A stretch of 64,000 nucleotides of DNA, taken from positions 395,689 to 459,688 of the forward strand of contig JAGOAS010000001.1 of the NCBI GenBank assembly GCA_017983795.1. The letters are read 5' to 3'. Below are positions 61,451 to 64,000 of the stretch, in pieces. The stretch comes from Piscinibacter sp. Its GTDB lineage: Bacteria > Pseudomonadota > Gammaproteobacteria > Burkholderiales > Burkholderiaceae_C. The translations under genes were made by a program, and so were the position numbers. Each line of letters begins with the position of its first letter. Positions within the stretch are counted from its first letter, which is position 1. A model generated the notes under the pieces. It did no database searches and was not told the DNA's origin. It saw only the letters and a list, made by a program, of their open reading frames with translations.

Positions 61451-63926
61451 GCCGCTGGCAAAGGATGTCGTCGACAAGCTCGACACCGTGGCAAGCACAG
61501 CCCGCCAGTGGCTGGCCAACCCGCGCCGACTTGGCATAGACGCGCTCGCCACCGGCGGGAACACGCTGAACTCGGATCGTGCCGCGCGAGCGCTCGACGA
61601 GGTCAATCAGGCCAACGAGTCCGCGTATCGCAAGCTGGCCAGCGAGCCAGCCATCGCCCGGGTCATCGCTGAAGACGACGACGGGCACCGCACCGCCTAC
61701 TACTTCTGCCGCGCCGAGCAAGGCCTCGCCAACCTGGGCTTGGTCAGCTATCGCGCGCCGGTTGGTCGCCTGGCGTCCTTGCCGGTCGGCGAGGAGTACG
61801 TCCGCCCCGATGGCAAGGCGTTGATCGTCGTCGAGCGAGCACAGCTACGCCCGTCGCCCCTGGCCGGATCTTGGGACGCCTACACGGTCGTGCAGTCGGA
61901 AGATGCGCCAACGGTCACCATCGAGTCGCTGCGCAAGCTGCTGGAGCGACACCCAGAGCTGGCAGAACCCGTCGAGGACCTGGTCGCCCAGTTGCTGGCG
62001 AGTGCCGAGGCCAGCCAGAACGTCATCGAGGGCATGAAGCGCAGCGTCATCACCAAGATGGGCCTGCGCGACCAGCCGGTGCTGGACCAGTTTCAAGACG
62101 AGATCTTCCGCCTGCCATTCAATCGCCGTGTCCTGTTGCTTGGCCCCCCCGGCACCGGCAAGACGACAACGCTGATCCGTCGCCTCGGGCAAAAGCTCGA
62201 CGCCCAGTTTCTGGACGAAGACGAGCAGCGCGTCGCTGAGGAACTCGCCCAGAGTCAGCAGGTGCCGCACGGGAAGAGCTGGCTGATGTTCACGCCGACG
62301 GAGCTGTTGAAGCAGTACCTGAAGGAGGCCTTTGCCCGGGAAGGTATCCCAGCACCGGACCAGAACATCCGCACCTGGGCCGACCACCGTCGCGACATGG
62401 CCAGGCAGACCTTCGGCGTCCTGCGGACCGCGACTGGCGGCGGCACTTTTGTGCTCAAGGAGGTGAACAGCCTGCAGCCGACGGCCATGACCCAGCCGAT
62501 CGCTTGGTTCGATGACTTTCAAGCCTGGCAAGGCGCTGCGTACCGGACCGAACTCATGGACAGCGCGCAGGCGCTGGCGGGCGCTGGACTGGCGACGGCG
62601 CAACAACTGGGCAAGCGCCTGCAAGCCACCCTCAAAGAAGATGGCCCGTGGCCGTCTACGTTCACGACTCTGGCAGGTGAGCTTCCCGCCATACAGGCGT
62701 TCGTGGCGCGCCTCAAGGACGAGACCGACGCCACCATCAAGGCCGCGCTGAATGCCCAACTCGCCCGCAACCGGGGCTTGGTCGGCGAGCTGGCGAAGTT
62801 CATTGAGAGCCTGCAGCAGGCTGCCGACGCCGATGCCGACGACGACCAGGACGCCGAGGACGACGAGGACACGGCGGCGCCCAAGGTCGGCCCTGGGGCC
62901 GCCATCAACGCCTACATGCAAGCGGTCCGCACGCAGGCCCGCAATGCCGCAGCCAAGCGATCCACCAACAAGATCACCCGCAACGGCAAGGTCATCGAGT
63001 GGCTGGGCGACCGCACGCTGGCGCCCGCCGAGCTGAACGCCCTCGGTACAAGCCTGCTGCTCCAGGCCCATGCACGGCGATTCGTGAACCCGGTCAAGCG
63101 CTACGTGGATGGCATCCAGAAGCGCTACCGCGCCTTCCGGAAGGTTCGCCAGGACGAGGGCCGGTGGTATGCGAAGGCAGGCTTCGAGGTCCGCGAGCTG
63201 AACCCGCTTGAGCTGGATCTCGTCCTGCTGGCGATTCTCCGGTCGGCTGGCGAATTGCTGCAGCGGCCCACAGTGATGCGTGACATCGACAGCCCGGCCT
63301 GGGCGTCGCTGAAGCCTGTACTGGGCGCCCTGCGCAGCCAGGTCGTCGTCGATGAGGCCACCGACTTCTCGCCGATCCAACTGGCCTGCATGGCGGCACT
63401 GGCGCACCCGCGCTTGCGGTCGTTCTTCGCCTGCGGCGACTTCAACCAGCGGCTGACCACCTGGGGGGCGCGCTCTGCCGACGAGCTGCAGTGGGTCTTC
63501 GCGGACTTCGACATCCGGCGTGTCACGGTCTCCTACCGCCAGAGTCGCCAGCTCAACGAACTGGCCCGGGACATCATCGCGTGTGTCGGTGGCTCCGACC
63601 AAGAGGCCACCTTGCCCATCGAGGTCAACAACGAGGGCGAATCGCCGGTGCTTCTGGAGTACGCATCCCTTGAAGACGCCGTGGGCTGGCTGGCTGCGAG
63701 GATTCAGTGGATCGACCGGTTCCTCGACGGACGACTACCGTCCACGGCGATCTTCGTCAACTCGGAAGCCGAGGTTGAACCGGTGGCCAACGCGCTGAAC
63801 CTGGCACTCGCCAACCAGAACATTCAGGTGGTCGCGTGCCGCGAAGGCCAGGCCGTCGGGCAGGAGAGCAACGTCGGCCCCTCGTCGTTTCGTGTGGAAT
63901 CCAACACCGACAATAGCTGGTCGTAG
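61422..63926 (+). CDS. UvrD-like SF1 helicase/ATPase, C-terminally truncated
   Basis: 834 residues from the ATG at 61422, overlapping the upstream helicase gene by 29 bp. Walker A LLGPPGTGKTTTLI near residue 240, a long inserted helical region with an acidic patch (ADADADDDQDAEDDEDTAAP), motif II VVVDEATDFSP near 640, motif III GDFNQRLTTWGARS, motif IV VSYRQSRQLNELA. The frame then reaches VACREGQAVGQESNVG and breaks into unrelated residues ending NTDNSWS. Motifs V and VI (the KGLEF and TRA regions) are missing, so the C-terminal RecA half is incomplete and activity is doubtful. Confidence 0.85.
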   Translation: MSMEHSQRLEPLAKDVVDKLDTVASTARQWLANPRRLGIDALATGGNTLNSDRAARALDEVNQANESAYRKLASEPAIARVIAEDDDGHRTAYYFCRAEQGLANLGLVSYRAPVGRLASLPVGEEYVRPDGKALIVVERAQLRPSPLAGSWDAYTVVQSEDAPTVTIESLRKLLERHPELAEPVEDLVAQLLASAEASQNVIEGMKRSVITKMGLRDQPVLDQFQDEIFRLPFNRRVLLLGPPGTGKTTTLIRRLGQKLDAQFLDEDEQRVAEELAQSQQVPHGKSWLMFTPTELLKQYLKEAFAREGIPAPDQNIRTWADHRRDMARQTFGVLRTATGGGTFVLKEVNSLQPTAMTQPIAWFDDFQAWQGAAYRTELMDSAQALAGAGLATAQQLGKRLQATLKEDGPWPSTFTTLAGELPAIQAFVARLKDETDATIKAALNAQLARNRGLVGELAKFIESLQQAADADADDDQDAEDDEDTAAPKVGPGAAINAYMQAVRTQARNAAAKRSTNKITRNGKVIEWLGDRTLAPAELNALGTSLLLQAHARRFVNPVKRYVDGIQKRYRAFRKVRQDEGRWYAKAGFEVRELNPLELDLVLLAILRSAGELLQRPTVMRDIDSPAWASLKPVLGALRSQVVVDEATDFSPIQLACMAALAHPRLRSFFACGDFNQRLTTWGARSADELQWVFADFDIRRVTVSYRQSRQLNELARDIIACVGGSDQEATLPIEVNNEGESPVLLEYASLEDAVGWLAARIQWIDRFLDGRLPSTAIFVNSEAEVEPVANALNLALANQNIQVVACREGQAVGQESNVGPSSFRVESNTDNSWS

Positions 63927-64000
63927 TCGAGCCCGGTGGGCATGTGGGCAGGCCGCATTTGGGCCTGTCCACATGTCCACGGGGCGGCTGTTCAACGGTT
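63870..64000. other. Foreign sequence after the truncated helicase, possible insertion-sequence end
   Basis: Beyond about 63870 the DNA no longer fits the helicase family. It contains an imperfect inverted repeat GTGGGCATGTGGGCAGGCC / GGGCCTGTCCACATGTCCAC with a short spacer, reminiscent of non-coding ends of IS elements, but no transposase is visible before the window edge. Confidence 0.35.

Larger units (their letters stand above)
29326..64000. mobile_element. Integrated genomic island at tRNA-Asn (left end and interior; right end outside window)
   Basis: Bounded on the left by the tRNA-Asn fragment. Contains two tyrosine recombinases, an excisionase, two ParM-like genes, several toxin-antitoxin modules, a tRNA array with RNA-repair genes, restriction-type nucleases and helicases. 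No conjugation genes (TraG/VirD4, relaxase, T4SS) are seen in the visible 34.7 kb, so it could be an ICE whose transfer module lies further right, or a non-conjugative or composite island. Duplicated recombinase ends near 48.3 and 51.1 kb show that it is a composite. Confidence 0.75.

Overview
The window is GC-rich (roughly 65-70 % by eye) with the gene content of a betaproteobacterium of the order Burkholderiales: a Bug-type tricarboxylate-transporter binding protein, a liv-type ABC operon, ftsK-lolA-rarA in a row, and a CysM / CDP-glucoseen-reductase-like gene set. I cannot name the genus from sequence alone.

Region 1 (1-29,320) is ordinary chromosome: an MBL/beta-CASP RNase (partial), ftsK-lolA, an outer-membrane barrel protein, rarA, livHMGF, a CsgG-like lipoprotein, a Bug protein overlapping a 2Fe-2S flavoreductase, an NAD-epimerase-like protein, a rhomboid protease, tRNA-Leu(CAA), cysM-nudix-tusA, galU, a 2-hydroxyacid-dehydrogenase-like gene, valS, an S41 protease, an orphan OmpR-type regulator, guaC, a patatin and uvrD.

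Region 2 (29,326 to the right edge, at least 34.7 kb) is an integrated accessory element. Its left boundary is a 47-bp 3' fragment of tRNA-Asn with its own terminator; the reconstituted tRNA should lie beyond the window. The first part (29.5-36.5 kb) carries toxin-antitoxin modules (XRE/AbiEii, an excisionase-like antitoxin with a decayed PIN toxin, ParDE), an unknown gene coupled to a SWIM zinc-finger protein, and a small repressor facing a strong promoter.

The most unusual part (37.0-42.9 kb) is an array of 20 recognisable tRNA genes covering 19 of the 20 amino acids (only Val not found), preceded by a boxA antitermination element, and interrupted by a frameshifted SEC-C mini-protein and an HNH endonuclease gene. 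Two of the tRNAs (Tyr, Asn) are split in the T-loop by GC-rich structured insertions, and several have odd features (no U33, no G-1 in His, long variable arm in Cys, missing CCA, eroded acceptor stem). The array runs into a slipin (SPFH) gene and an RtcB RNA ligase gene. I infer a mobile tRNA-replacement and RNA-repair cassette, plausibly protecting the host or element from tRNA-cleaving toxins or defence nucleases; this is a hypothesis.

The rest of the element (43-64 kb) holds a self-inhibited Fic protein, a NYN/OST-HTH protein, a sulfur-DNA-type HNH restriction enzyme with a HIT protein, a nucleotidyltransferase, a metabolic cassette with a LysR regulator flanked by duplicated recombinase 3' ends, two tyrosine recombinases, two ParM-like actin genes, an excisionase, and at the right edge an HTH - SNF2/PLD-like helicase - SF1 helicase operon that looks like a defence or DNA-repair system, its last gene truncated at the 3' end.
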